Part shown: piece by piece, positions 6,721 through 14,881 of the stretch
Layout: each line of letters opens with the position of its first letter
Position numbering within the stretch: the first letter of the stretch is position 1
NCBI RefSeq assembly: GCF_021202945.1
Contig: NZ_JAJOYR010000004.1
Coordinates: 1-50,025, forward strand
DNA: 50,025 nucleotides
Source of the DNA: Stenotrophomonas sp. SY1
GTDB lineage: Bacteria; Pseudomonadota; Gammaproteobacteria; Xanthomonadales; Xanthomonadaceae
Direction: 5' to 3'
Translations under genes and position numbers: made by a program
Notes under the pieces: model-generated
The model's database searches: none
Told to the model about the DNA's origin: nothing
The model's input: only the letters and a program-made list of their open reading frames with translations

Positions 6721-6768
6721 ACCTTGACATGGTAGGGGTCACAGGTTCGAACCCTGTACCGCCCACCA
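6721..6768 (+). other. attachment site: 3' fragment of tRNA-Val(GAC)
   Basis: The 48 bases hold the anticodon loop TTGACAT (anticodon GAC), the 3' half of the anticodon stem (GGTAG), a full T-arm (ACAGG, TTCGAAC, CCTGT), the acceptor 3' strand ACCGCCC, a discriminator A and CCA. The 5' part of a tRNA is missing: the bases before it cannot form the D arm or the matching acceptor strand GGGCGGT. This is the duplicated 3' end left by integration of an element into a tRNA-Val gene, and marks the element's right end. Confidence 0.85.
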
Positions 6769-6800
6769 CTCCCCGGAAACGGAGCGAGTGGAAAACATAA

Positions 6801-6827
6801 AAAGCCGGCCATCAGGTCGGCTTTTTT
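6801..6827 (+). terminator. rho-independent terminator of the original tRNA-Val locus
   Basis: A 10-bp stem (AAAGCCGGCC/GGTCGGCTTT, one G-T pair) with loop ATCA runs into a T-tract, 33 bases after the tRNA fragment. Before integration it probably ended the tRNA-Val transcript. Confidence 0.8.
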
Positions 6828-6942
6828 GTTGCGCGCGATATTGCCGTGGCGTTGTGGCAGCGGCGCACGCCGCGAAGCTCACGGCGATGCGGAGCGGAGC
6901 ATGTCAGCTATCCATGCATTGCTGGCAGCGGGTGCAACTCCA

Positions 6943-6967
6943 GCTTGGCGGCTTGCGCCGCTCCTAC
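6943..6967 (-). repeat. REP-type palindrome overlapping the end of ccoG
   Basis: Read leftward it is GTAGGAGCGGCGCAAGCCGC followed by CAAGC, a GTAG-initiated imperfect hairpin also seen near 31477 and 31607. The TAG within its GTAG is the stop codon of ccoG. Confidence 0.6.
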
Positions 6968-8022
6968 AGCGGGCCGCCCGCGCTCAGATACATCAGTACC
7001 AACGACAGCGCCATCATCGCGGCGAACAGCAGCGGTTTGACCCGCAGTCTGCGAACGGTGGTGGACTCGGTATCGGCCAGGTGCGCGCGATGGATCAGCC
7101 CTTCAGGGAACTGATTGCGGGCCATCGTGTCGTCGCACGCGTCGATGCATGCGCTGCATTCGATGCAGTTGCTGGTGTGGCCGTTGCGGATGTCCAGGCC
7201 GATCGGGCAGGCCTGGAGGCAGGCGTTGCAGTCGGTGCAGTCGCCGAGGTGGATCGGTGCGAACTTGGGCATTGCGCCGGCAATGGCCGGATGCGCGGCT
7301 CGGAACACGTAATCACTGGCGGTTACCGGGTCCAGCAGGCCGCGTGAGCGGTGCAGGACGCTGGCCTCGCCGACGCCGCGCGGGCCGCGCGGCTCACCGC
7401 GCGGCGCGTTGTACTGGATGATCGGCGTGTTGGCATCGGTGATCAGGTGCTGTACACGGCTGTAGGGACAGAGATGGGTGCATACCTGCTCATGCAGGTG
7501 CGCCACGTTCGCCCAGGTGGCCAGCGCATAGAAGGCAATCCAGAAGCACTCCCAGCCGTTCAGGGCGAATGGATGCAGCGCCTGGACCAACTGTCCGATG
7601 GGGTTGAAGTAGCCGACGAAGGTGATGCCGGTCCACAGTGCGATGACGGCCCACAAGCCGTGCCGTAGCAGCGGGCCGAGAGGTCGCGCGATGCCATCGA
7701 AGGTGGTCAGGCGATCCAGGCCGCGAAACACGCGGGTCAACACCGTCTGTGGACAGATGTATGCGCACCACAGGCGCCCGCACAGGACCGTCAGCAGGCC
7801 CAGTGCGGCGATGCAGGCAGTCACCAGCCACAGCAGCGGCTGGGCATCCTCCGGGACCAGTTGCATGCCAAACAGGTGGAACTGGCGGGCCGTAAGGTCC
7901 AGCAGCAGCGCCGGCTTGCCGCCGGGTTGCAACCAGGGCAGCAGGTAGAACGCGCCCAGCAGTGCCGACGCGACAAGTGCCCGTGCGGCCGCACGCCGCC
8001 GCTTTCCCTGTTGCAGCGTCAT
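6964..8022 (-). CDS. ccoG: CcoG/RdxA/FixG-like cytochrome c oxidase accessory ferredoxin, short form (352 aa)
   Basis: A polytopic membrane iron-sulfur protein of the CcoG/NapH type, implicated in copper handling for assembly of cbb3 cytochrome oxidase. Membrane segments lie near 14-30, 63-80, 122-140, 158-175 and 330-348. Motifs are CGRLWCAYICP (81-91), CTHLCPYSR (181-189) and two 4Fe-4S sets at C262/265/268/272 and C286/289/292/296. Typical CcoG proteins are about 450-480 residues with an Ig-like C-terminal domain; that domain is absent here and the protein ends just after the last membrane segment. It follows a small membrane gene with a four-base overlap and lies downstream of FNR-type boxes shared with hemN. 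Confidence 0.85.
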   Translation of the reverse strand: MTLQQGKRRRAAARALVASALLGAFYLLPWLQPGGKPALLLDLTARQFHLFGMQLVPEDAQPLLWLVTACIAALGLLTVLCGRLWCAYICPQTVLTRVFRGLDRLTTFDGIARPLGPLLRHGLWAVIALWTGITFVGYFNPIGQLVQALHPFALNGWECFWIAFYALATWANVAHLHEQVCTHLCPYSRVQHLITDANTPIIQYNAPRGEPRGPRGVGEASVLHRSRGLLDPVTASDYVFRAAHPAIAGAMPKFAPIHLGDCTDCNACLQACPIGLDIRNGHTSNCIECSACIDACDDTMARNQFPEGLIHRAHLADTESTTVRRLRVKPLLFAAMMALSLVLMYLSAGGPL

Positions 8023-8309
8023 TCCAGTGGGCCTTCGTCGTTCTCCCCCCGGCGTGGGCGCAACAGTAGTGCGGTGACGGCGCTGGCCGAGGCGGTGGCC
8101 AGCCAGAGCAGCAGGAAGCCGACCGTGTAGCCGCGTTCGCGGCTGATGGCGTATTCGGGGAAGCTGACGGCCCCCAGCTTCAACGGATCAACCAGTGAGA
8201 AGAACACCGCCGCGGCGATCACCGCTGCAAAGAAGCTGGGCCAGAGCACCGCGCCAAGCTGCTGCACGGTGGAGCGGGGGGGCTGGGGCACCGGTTCGAA
8301 TTCGTTCAT
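8019..8309 (-). CDS. small membrane protein upstream of ccoG (96 aa)
   Basis: The protein from ATG 8309 (MNEFEPVPQPPRS) has two hydrophobic segments (about 20-40 and 63-83) and a charged C-terminus. Its stop overlaps the ccoG ATG by four bases, so it is co-translated with ccoG and probably acts in the same oxidase-assembly context. A longer version from ATG 8393 is possible but adds a Pro/Gly/Asp-rich segment unlike a membrane protein start. I do not recognise a named family. Confidence 0.7.
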   Translation of the reverse strand: MNEFEPVPQPPRSTVQQLGAVLWPSFFAAVIAAAVFFSLVDPLKLGAVSFPEYAISRERGYTVGFLLLWLATASASAVTALLLRPRRGENDEGPLE

Positions 8310-8424
8310 GGGGCTCGGAGCTGCGCGATCGGGACCGCGACCGGGACCGTCGCTATGGCCGGTGCCTGAATCTGCGGGCGGAATAACCTCCATTCCAGAC
8401 TAAGGGCGGTGGGTCAGCGGGGTT

Positions 8425-8438
8425 TTGATCTGAATCAA
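8425..8438. promoter_or_regulatory. FNR/ANR-type box between ccoG operon and hemN
   Basis: TTGATCTGAATCAA is a perfect match to the TTGAT-N4-ATCAA consensus of FNR-class oxygen sensors. It is palindromic and lies between divergent genes with low-oxygen roles (oxidase assembly and oxygen-independent haem synthesis), so it may serve both. Confidence 0.8.
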
Positions 8439-8459
8439 GCCGAAGTTGCGCCGGCCGGA

Positions 8460-8473
8460 TTGATCTAGCTCAA
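8460..8473. promoter_or_regulatory. second FNR-like box close to hemN
   Basis: TTGATCTAGCTCAA fits the FNR consensus except at one position (CTCAA for ATCAA). Its centre lies 35 bases from that of the perfect box and about 41 bases before the preferred hemN start. Confidence 0.55.
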
Positions 8474-8507
8474 GGCGCTGGCAATGAGTCAGGGCCAAGC
8501 TGGCGTC

Positions 8508-9917
8508 ATGGAAATCTCCCCTGTGCCGCTGAATCCCCTGGGCTGGACCTTCGACCCGGAAATCCTGCGCCGCCATGACCGGCCGGGACCGCGTTACACG
8601 TCCTATCCGACCGCCCCGCATTTCCACGACGGTTACGGGCAGGCGCAGTTACGCGCCGCCATCGCCCGCAGCAATGCGTCCGCACGGCCCTTGTCGCTGT
8701 ACGTGCACGTTCCTTACTGCACCAGCCCGTGCTTCTACTGCGGCTGCAACCGGGTCATCAGCCGGGACCGCAGCAAGGGCGAGGGCTATGTGGACCAGGT
8801 GCTGCTTGAGGCTGCACGCGCGGCACCGCTGTTCGATGCCGCGCGTGAGGTGATCCAGCTGCACTTTGGTGGTGGTACGCCGAACTTCCTGGAGCCGGCG
8901 CAGCTGCGCCGCTTGCTGGAGGGTTTGGCCCGCCATTTCAACTTCAGCCAGAGCCCTGCACGCGATTTTTCCATCGAACTGGACCCGCGTTCAGTTGAAG
9001 TGGCCGATATCGCGGTGCTGGCCGAACTGGGTTTCAATCGCGCCAGTCTTGGCGTGCAGGATTTCGACCCGGCGGTGCAGCAGGCGATCAATCGTATCCA
9101 GGGCGTCGAGGAGACGATGGCCATCCTCCAGGCCTGTCGTGACAACGGCATGCGCTCGGTCAATGTCGACCTGATCTACGGCCTGCCGCGACAGACGCTG
9201 GAAGGCTTCGGGCGCACGCTGGACACCGTGATGGCCGCACGGCCGGATCGTCTGGCCATCTACGGCTACGCCCACCTGCCGCATATGTTCAAGGCGCAGC
9301 GGCAGATCCACGACGCCGACCTGCCTGATCCGGAGCAGAAACTGGCCCTGTTGGGGCTGGCCGTGGAGCGGCTGTCGGCGGCGGGCTACCAGTACGTGGG
9401 CATGGACCACTTCGCACTGCCCGAGGAGGACCTGTCCCGCGCGCAGCGGGCAGGCAGCCTGCATCGCAATTTCATGGGTTACACGACCCACGCCGACACC
9501 GATCTGCTGGGGCTGGGCGTCAGCGCCATCAGCCGCATCGACAACAGCTACAGCCAGAATCCGCGCGAGCTGAAGGACTGGCAGGCACGGCTGGAAGAAG
9601 GCGGTCTGCCGGTGTGGCGCGGCCTGGAGCTGGACGCCGATGACCTGCTACGCGCCGAGCTGATCCAGGAGTTGATGTGTCACGGCAAGGTGGACGGTCG
9701 AGCCCTGGCGGCTCGCCACGGCATCGATTTCGACCGCTATTTCGCCGACGAACTGGTGGCCCTGCAGCGGTTGCAGCACGACGGGCTGGCAAGCTGTCGC
9801 GAGGGAATCGTTGCCGCTACCCGCCAGGGGCGCCCGTTGCTTCGCCTGATCGCCATGTGCTTCGACCGTTACCTGAAGGCGCCGCAGCAGCCGGCGCGGT
9901 ATTCCCGGGCAATCTGA
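8508..9917 (+). CDS. hemN: oxygen-independent coproporphyrinogen III oxidase
   Basis: A radical-SAM enzyme that converts coproporphyrinogen III to protoporphyrinogen IX without oxygen, in haem synthesis. With the start at 8508 the protein has 469 residues: the family N-terminus (FDPEILRRHDRPGPRYTSYPT, about 15-35), the cluster motif CxxxCxxCxC at C71/75/78/80 and the glycine motif FGGGTPNF near 122. It ends in the usual C-terminal HemN domain. An ATG at 8484 would add eight residues; both lack strong ribosome-binding sites. The two upstream FNR boxes suggest induction at low oxygen. Confidence 0.93.
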   Translation: MEISPVPLNPLGWTFDPEILRRHDRPGPRYTSYPTAPHFHDGYGQAQLRAAIARSNASARPLSLYVHVPYCTSPCFYCGCNRVISRDRSKGEGYVDQVLLEAARAAPLFDAAREVIQLHFGGGTPNFLEPAQLRRLLEGLARHFNFSQSPARDFSIELDPRSVEVADIAVLAELGFNRASLGVQDFDPAVQQAINRIQGVEETMAILQACRDNGMRSVNVDLIYGLPRQTLEGFGRTLDTVMAARPDRLAIYGYAHLPHMFKAQRQIHDADLPDPEQKLALLGLAVERLSAAGYQYVGMDHFALPEEDLSRAQRAGSLHRNFMGYTTHADTDLLGLGVSAISRIDNSYSQNPRELKDWQARLEEGGLPVWRGLELDADDLLRAELIQELMCHGKVDGRALAARHGIDFDRYFADELVALQRLQHDGLASCREGIVAATRQGRPLLRLIAMCFDRYLKAPQQPARYSRAI

Positions 9918-9984
9918 CGATTCCGTCGCTGATGGCGCAGGCCGTGATTCACAATCGCGGCCCGATCAGGCACGCTATCGCGAT

Positions 9985-10071
9985 GCCCGGATGGCGAAAC
10001 TGGTAGACGCATCGGACTTAAAATCCGCCGGCCGCAAGGCCATGCCGGTTCGATTCCGGCTCCGGGCACCA
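9985..10071 (+). tRNA. tRNA-Leu (anticodon UAA)
   Basis: The 87-base sequence starts GCCCGGATGGCGAAACTGG and ends with TCCGGGCACCA. Acceptor strands pair (GCCCGGA/TCCGGGC), the anticodon loop holds TTAAA in CGGACTTAAAATCCG, there is a long variable arm and a T-loop TTCGATTCC-type segment. CCA is encoded. Confidence 0.95.
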
Positions 10072-10093
10072 CTTCGCATCTATCAGGGGCGGC

Positions 10094-11383
10094 ATGAGCG
10101 CCGAGATTACTGCCGCGGCCACGCCGCGGATCGCCATCATCGGCCTGGGCTATGTCGGCCTGCCGCTGGCTGTGGAGTTTGGCAAGCAGCTGGACACCTT
10201 GGGTTATGACATCGATGTGGCGCGCGTTGCCGAGCTGCAGCGCGGCCATGACCACACGCTGGAGCTGGAGGGCGCCGAGCTGGCCGCTGGCGTCCATACG
10301 CGCTACACCGCGGACCCGGCCGAGCTTGCTGCGTGCAATGTCTTCATCGTCACCGTGCCGACGCCGATCGATGCGTACGAGCAGCCCGACCTTGAGCCGC
10401 TGCGTCGTGCCAGTACCTTGATCGCCGGCGTGCTCAAGCGCGGTGACCTGGTCATCTACGAATCGACCGTTTACCCGGGCACCACCGAAGAAGTCTGCGT
10501 GCCGCTGCTGGAACAGGGTTCCGGGTTGCGTTTCAACGATGATTTCCATTGCGGCTACAGTCCCGAGCGGATCAATCCAGGTGATCGCCAACGGCGGTTG
10601 CCGGACATCCGCAAGATCACCTCCGGCTCCACGCCCGAAGCCGCAGCGGTGGTGGATGCGCTCTACCAACGCATCATCACCGCCGGCACCTGGCCTGCGC
10701 CGTCGATCCGCGTGGCAGAAGCGGCCAAGGTGATCGAGAACATCCAGCGTGACGTGAACATCGCGCTGGTCAACGAGCTGGCGTTGATCTTCGACCGGCT
10801 TGGCATCGATACGCTGGACGTGCTTGAAGCGGCCGGCACCAAATGGAATTTCCTGCCGTTCCGGCCCGGCATGGTCGGCGGGCATTGCATTGGTGTTGAT
10901 CCGTACTACCTGCTGCACAAGTCCGAAAGCGTGGGCTATCACCCGGACCTGATCCACACCGCGCGGCAGGTCAACAATCGCATGGTGGCGCATGTGGTCA
11001 GCCGCGTGCGGTTGCTGCTGGAAGGCAAGGGCAAGGCGCTGCCGGGCGCGCGGGTGCTGGTGCTGGGCGTCACCTTCAAGGAGGACTGCCCAGACCTGCG
11101 CAACAGTCGCGCGCTGGATCTGGTGCAGATGCTGACCGCCGCCGGTGCGCAGGTGGACGCGTTCGATCCCTGGGCCGATCCGCGCAATGCGCACGACATG
11201 GGCGGTGTGGAACTTGTGAAGGAACCGCAGGCCGGTGCCTACGACGCAGTGCTGCTGGCCGTTGCACACCAACAGTTCCGCGAACTGCAAAGCGAGCAGA
11301 TCATCGCTCTGGGCAAGCCGGATACGGTGATCTACGACGTGAAGTCTGCCTGGCCGCGCGAGCTTGTCGACGACCGTTTGTGA
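10094..11383 (+). CDS. nucleotide-sugar dehydrogenase, TviB/WbpO-like (probably UDP-GlcNAc or UDP-GalNAc 6-dehydrogenase)
   Basis: A 429-residue member of the UDP-glucose/UDP-mannuronate dehydrogenase superfamily. It has the NAD-binding IAIIGLGYVGLPLAVEFG (13-30), VTVPTPID (87-93), the ESTVYPGTTEE loop (123-133), K212/N216 in AAKVIENIQRD, catalytic C265 in GGHCIGVDPYY, and a C-terminal Rossmann domain with VLGVTFKEDCPDLRNSR. The overall pattern resembles Vi-antigen TviB more than Ugd. It stands alone: no 4-epimerase, glycosyltransferase or Wzx/Wzy gene is nearby, so its pathway is not evident. It starts 23 bases after tRNA-Leu. Confidence 0.85.
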   Translation: MSAEITAAATPRIAIIGLGYVGLPLAVEFGKQLDTLGYDIDVARVAELQRGHDHTLELEGAELAAGVHTRYTADPAELAACNVFIVTVPTPIDAYEQPDLEPLRRASTLIAGVLKRGDLVIYESTVYPGTTEEVCVPLLEQGSGLRFNDDFHCGYSPERINPGDRQRRLPDIRKITSGSTPEAAAVVDALYQRIITAGTWPAPSIRVAEAAKVIENIQRDVNIALVNELALIFDRLGIDTLDVLEAAGTKWNFLPFRPGMVGGHCIGVDPYYLLHKSESVGYHPDLIHTARQVNNRMVAHVVSRVRLLLEGKGKALPGARVLVLGVTFKEDCPDLRNSRALDLVQMLTAAGAQVDAFDPWADPRNAHDMGGVELVKEPQAGAYDAVLLAVAHQQFRELQSEQIIALGKPDTVIYDVKSAWPRELVDDRL

Positions 11384-11426
11384 CGGCGGGATGTAGAATC
11401 CGCCATCCCTGAAGTCGAGGACGGCA

Positions 11427-13049
11427 ATGCATCGCTATCTGGTTTACGTGCTGGCACTGGTTCTGTTGCCGGTTTCACTCGCTCTGGCGAGCCATTGGCC
11501 CGCATGGTACTGGGGTGTCGGCCTGTTCGGCCTGATGTCGGTGCTTGGTACCTGGGATGTGTTGCAGCGGCGCAGCGTGCTGCGTCGCAACTACCCGGTG
11601 CTGGCACATTTCCGTTATGGCTTTGAATCCATCGGCCCGGAAATCCGCCAGTACTTCGTGCAGAGCGATCTGGAGGACGTGCCGTTCTCGCGCCAGCAGC
11701 GGCAGCTGATCTACCAGCGTTCGCGCAATGAAATGGATGTGGTGCCGTTCGGTACGCTGCGCAGTGCGTATGCGGTCGACTACGAGTGGATCAACCACTC
11801 GATGGCACCGACCACGATTCCGCACCACGACTTCCGCGTGGTGATCGGCCCGGAGTGCGCCAAGCCGTATTCGGCAAGTGTGTTCAATATTTCGGCGATG
11901 AGCTTCGGTTCGTTGTCGGCCAATGCCATTCGCGCGCTGAACAAGGGCGCCAAGCTGGGTGGCTTCTGCCACGACACCGGTGAGGGCTCCATTTCACCGT
12001 ATCACCGCGAGAATGGCGGCGATCTGGTGTGGGAAATCGGTTCGGGCTACTTCGGTTGCCGCGATGACAATGGTCGTTTCAGCGAGGAGCGTTTCGTCGA
12101 GAACGCCAGCAGCGACCAGGTCAAGATGATCGAGATCAAGCTGTCGCAGGGCGCCAAGCCCGGCCATGGCGGTGTGCTGCCGGCAGCCAAGGTCAGCGCT
12201 GAGATCGCCGCTACCCGCGGCGTGCCGATGGGCGTGGATTGCGTGTCGCCCTCCAAGCATTCGGCGTTTTCCACGCCGGTGGAACTGCTGCAATTCGTTG
12301 CGCGTCTGCGCGTGCTGTCTGGTGGCAAGCCGGTGGGCTTCAAGCTGGCCATCGGTCATCCGTGGGAATGGTTCGGCATCGCCAAGGCGATGCATGAAAC
12401 CGGACTGTTGCCGGATTACATCGTGGTCGATGGTGCCGAAGGTGGTACCGGCGCATCGCCGGCAGAGTTCATCGACCACGTTGGCGTGCCAATGAACGAG
12501 GCGCTGATCCTGGTCCACAACACGCTGGTGGGCTTGAATCTGCGCGACCGCATTCGACTGGGTGCGGCGGGCAAGGTGACCAGTGCGTTCGATATTGCCC
12601 GCACCATTGCGTTGGGTGCGGACTGGTGCAACGCCGGGCGCGGTTTCATGTTCGCGCTGGGCTGCATCCAGTCACTCAGCTGCCACAACGACAAATGCCC
12701 GACCGGCATCGCCACCCAGGACCCGAGCCGCTGGCGCCACCTGGAGCCGGTGGACAAGGCCCAGCGTGTCTTCAACTACCACGAGAACACGCTGCGCGCG
12801 CTGCGTGACCTGTTGGGCGCAGCGGGCCTGCACGATCCGTCCGAGCTTGGGCCGGAGCACATCCTGCGCCGTGTCTCGCCGGTGGAAATCCGTTCGCTGG
12901 CCTCGCTGTACCGCTACATCGCACCGGGCGAGCTGTTGAACACGGTGCCCGAGCATGTGGTGTTCCGTGAGTACTGGGCTGATGCGCGCAGTGATTCGTT
13001 CACGCCACCCGCGCGCGTGGCCGCATTGCGAGCGAGCAAGCTGCGTTGA
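11427..13049 (+). CDS. FMN-binding glutamate synthase-like protein, membrane-anchored (540 aa)
   Basis: Two hydrophobic segments at about 5-25 and 28-44 are followed by a glutamate-synthase-type (beta/alpha)8 FMN and iron-sulfur domain: SAMSFGSLSANAIRALNKGA, GGFCHDTGEGSISPYH, SQGAKPGHGG, VDGAEGGTGASP, and the 3Fe-4S cysteines in CIQSLSCHNDKCPTG. It lacks the glutaminase domain of GltB. Such stand-alone proteins are common in proteobacteria but their substrate is not firmly known. The gene is alone, 43 bases after the dehydrogenase, with a GTAG-type palindrome pair downstream. Confidence 0.85.
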   Translation: MHRYLVYVLALVLLPVSLALASHWPAWYWGVGLFGLMSVLGTWDVLQRRSVLRRNYPVLAHFRYGFESIGPEIRQYFVQSDLEDVPFSRQQRQLIYQRSRNEMDVVPFGTLRSAYAVDYEWINHSMAPTTIPHHDFRVVIGPECAKPYSASVFNISAMSFGSLSANAIRALNKGAKLGGFCHDTGEGSISPYHRENGGDLVWEIGSGYFGCRDDNGRFSEERFVENASSDQVKMIEIKLSQGAKPGHGGVLPAAKVSAEIAATRGVPMGVDCVSPSKHSAFSTPVELLQFVARLRVLSGGKPVGFKLAIGHPWEWFGIAKAMHETGLLPDYIVVDGAEGGTGASPAEFIDHVGVPMNEALILVHNTLVGLNLRDRIRLGAAGKVTSAFDIARTIALGADWCNAGRGFMFALGCIQSLSCHNDKCPTGIATQDPSRWRHLEPVDKAQRVFNYHENTLRALRDLLGAAGLHDPSELGPEHILRRVSPVEIRSLASLYRYIAPGELLNTVPEHVVFREYWADARSDSFTPPARVAALRASKLR

Positions 13050-13059
13050 GGCATTGCCT

Positions 13060-13147
13060 GTAGAGCGGAGCCATGCTCCGCTCTGACGGTACCGGGAAGG
13101 CTCCTGCCGAGCATGGCTCGGCACTGCCGGTTTCCATCCGGGCCTAC
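13060..13147. repeat. pair of GTAG-type palindromes in opposite orientation (SMAG/REP dimer)
   Basis: The segment opens with GTAG at 13060 and a hairpin AGCGGAGCCATGCTCCGCT (to about 13082), has a second hairpin TGCCGAGCATGGCTCGGCA at 13105-13123, and closes with CTAC at 13144-13147. Stem-loops with terminal GTAG in head-to-head pairs are the hallmark of S. maltophilia SMAG elements. It lies between convergent genes. Confidence 0.75.
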
Positions 13148-13154
13148 GTTGCGG

Positions 13155-14405
13155 TCAGCGTTGCAGCCAGTGGATCACGCCCTCGGCGGCGCGCAGCCCG
13201 CTGGCGTAACACGCGGTCAGCAGATAGCCACCGGTAGGCGCTTCCCAATCCAGCATTTCGCCTGCACAGAACACGCCGGGCACGGCGTTCAACATCAACG
13301 CTTCGTTCATGGCTTCCAGGCGCACGCCACCTGCGGTGCTGATCGTCTCGGCCATCGGGCGCGGCCGTAGCAGCCGCAATGGCAGTCGCTTGAGCGTGCG
13401 TGCAACGGCGGCGATGTCGTTGCCGGCGTCCTTGCCCAGCACTTCGAACAACAGGCCGGCTTTCACAGCGTCCAAGCCGGCGGCGCGGCGCAGGTGTTCG
13501 CCGAAACTGCGGCCCTTGCGCGGGCGGCCCAGCTCGGCGAGCAGGCGGGATTCCTCACGCCCCGGCACCAGGTCCAGCTCCAGCGTTACGTGGCCATCGC
13601 GGTTGAGGGTTTCGCGCAGGTCCGCAGCCAGTGCGTAGATCAGGCTGCCTTCGATGCCGTATTCGCTGATGACGCATTCGCCCTGCAACTGCTGGGGCTG
13701 GCCGTCGAGGTCACGCCAATGCGCGACGACCGGTTTCAGCGGCGCGCCGGCATGACGCTGCTGGAAGTGCGGGGTCCAATCGACATCGAAGCCGCAGTTG
13801 GCGGATTGCAGCGGCGCGGTATCCACGCCGCGCTGTTGCAGCACGTCCATCCAGCTGCCATCGGAGCCCAGTTGCGGCCAGCTGCCGCCGCCCAGCGCGA
13901 GCACGGTTGCATCGGCCCGCACCGCGACTTCGCCATCTTCGGTGGCCATGCGCAGGCTGCCATCGTCGTTCCAGCCCAGCCAGCGGTGCTGCACGTGAAA
14001 GCGCACGCCGCGTTCCTTCAGCCGCCGGACCCAGCCGCGCAGCAATGGCGCTGCCTTGCGGTCCACCGGAAACACGCGGCCGGAACTGCCGACATACGTT
14101 TCCACGCCAAAGCCCTGTGCCCAGCGGCGCAGAGCGTCGGTGTCGAAGCCGTCCAGCCAATGTGCGATTTGGGCCTGCCGCTCGCGATAACGAGAATCGA
14201 ACAACGGACGCGGATCGGAATGGGTGAGGTTGAGCCCGCCCTTGCCTGCGATCAGGAACTTGCGCCCCGGAGAGCCCTTGGCCTCGTACAGGTCCACCGC
14301 CACGCCAGCGCTGCGCAGCCGCTCGGCGGCAAACAGCCCGGCAGGGCCGCCGCCGATCACGGCGACGCGCTTCTGGGCAAGGTCGGTATCAGCGAGCTTG
14401 GACAT
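13155..14405 (-). CDS. NAD(P)/FAD-dependent oxidoreductase, YhiN/TIGR03862-type flavoprotein (416 aa)
   Basis: The N-terminus carries the dinucleotide-binding VAVIGGGPAGLFAAERL and the following DLYEAKGSPGRKFLIAGKGG that is typical of the HI0933/YhiN family. Near the C-terminus are TISTAGGVRLEAMNEALM and GVFCAGEMLDWEAPTGGYLL, also family signatures. The biochemical role of the family is not established. The chosen ATG at 14405 overlaps the end of the FKBP gene by 17 bases; another in-frame ATG at 14420 adds five residues. Ribosome-binding sites are weak, so translation may depend on the FKBP gene. Confidence 0.85.
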   Translation of the reverse strand: MSKLADTDLAQKRVAVIGGGPAGLFAAERLRSAGVAVDLYEAKGSPGRKFLIAGKGGLNLTHSDPRPLFDSRYRERQAQIAHWLDGFDTDALRRWAQGFGVETYVGSSGRVFPVDRKAAPLLRGWVRRLKERGVRFHVQHRWLGWNDDGSLRMATEDGEVAVRADATVLALGGGSWPQLGSDGSWMDVLQQRGVDTAPLQSANCGFDVDWTPHFQQRHAGAPLKPVVAHWRDLDGQPQQLQGECVISEYGIEGSLIYALAADLRETLNRDGHVTLELDLVPGREESRLLAELGRPRKGRSFGEHLRRAAGLDAVKAGLLFEVLGKDAGNDIAAVARTLKRLPLRLLRPRPMAETISTAGGVRLEAMNEALMLNAVPGVFCAGEMLDWEAPTGGYLLTACYASGLRAAEGVIHWLQR

Positions 14406-14820
14406 CAAGCAGTTCGACATCGAATACCAATGAGGAGCCGGCCGGAATCGGGCCGGTGCGACGATTGCCGTAGCCGTACTCGGCCGGGATCATCAGCGTG
14501 CGCTTGCCGCCGACCTTCATGCCGGCAAAGCCTTCATCCCAGCCGCGGATGACCTGCTTCTCGCCCAGGTTGAAGGTGAACGGTTCGCCGCGATCCACTG
14601 AGCTGTCGAACTTCTCGCCATGCTTGTCGGCGGTGCGTTCGTCATACAGCCAGCCGGTGTAGTGGACGGTGACCTTGCTGCCTGCAACGGCTTCGGCGCC
14701 GGTGCCTTGCTGGGTGTCGATGCGCTCGAACGTGGCGATGCTGCCGCCCGGCGGTGGCCCCGGCGGGGTGCAGCCGACGGCGAGCAGGGACAGCAGAAGC
14801 GGGATGAACAGGCGGCGCAT
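14389..14820 (-). CDS. FKBP-type peptidyl-prolyl isomerase lipoprotein (143 aa)
   Basis: A lipoprotein signal peptide (MRRLFIPLLLSLLAVGC, lipobox LAVGC at C17) leads into a Pro/Gly linker and one FKBP domain: VTVHYTGWLYDE, KFDSSVDRGEPFTF, VIRGWDEGFAGMKVGGKR, IPAEYGYGNR and IPAGSSLVFDVELL. It should catalyse proline isomerisation while attached to a membrane facing the periplasm. A longer frame from 14859 exists but the lipoprotein start at 14820 is clearly better. It overlaps the downstream flavoprotein gene. Confidence 0.88.
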   Translation of the reverse strand: MRRLFIPLLLSLLAVGCTPPGPPPGGSIATFERIDTQQGTGAEAVAGSKVTVHYTGWLYDERTADKHGEKFDSSVDRGEPFTFNLGEKQVIRGWDEGFAGMKVGGKRTLMIPAEYGYGNRRTGPIPAGSSLVFDVELLDVQAR

Positions 14821-14881
14821 GGCGGGCTCCGGCGGAAAGGGCGTGCAAGGGTAGCGCATCGCTGCCGGGTATCATTGCGCG

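Noticed and set aside
9869..11290. Long leftward frame across hemN end, tRNA-Leu and the UDP-sugar dehydrogenase
   Set aside because: It is antisense to a tRNA and a clearly coding gene; the GAGIEPAW segment is another backward-tRNA artefact.
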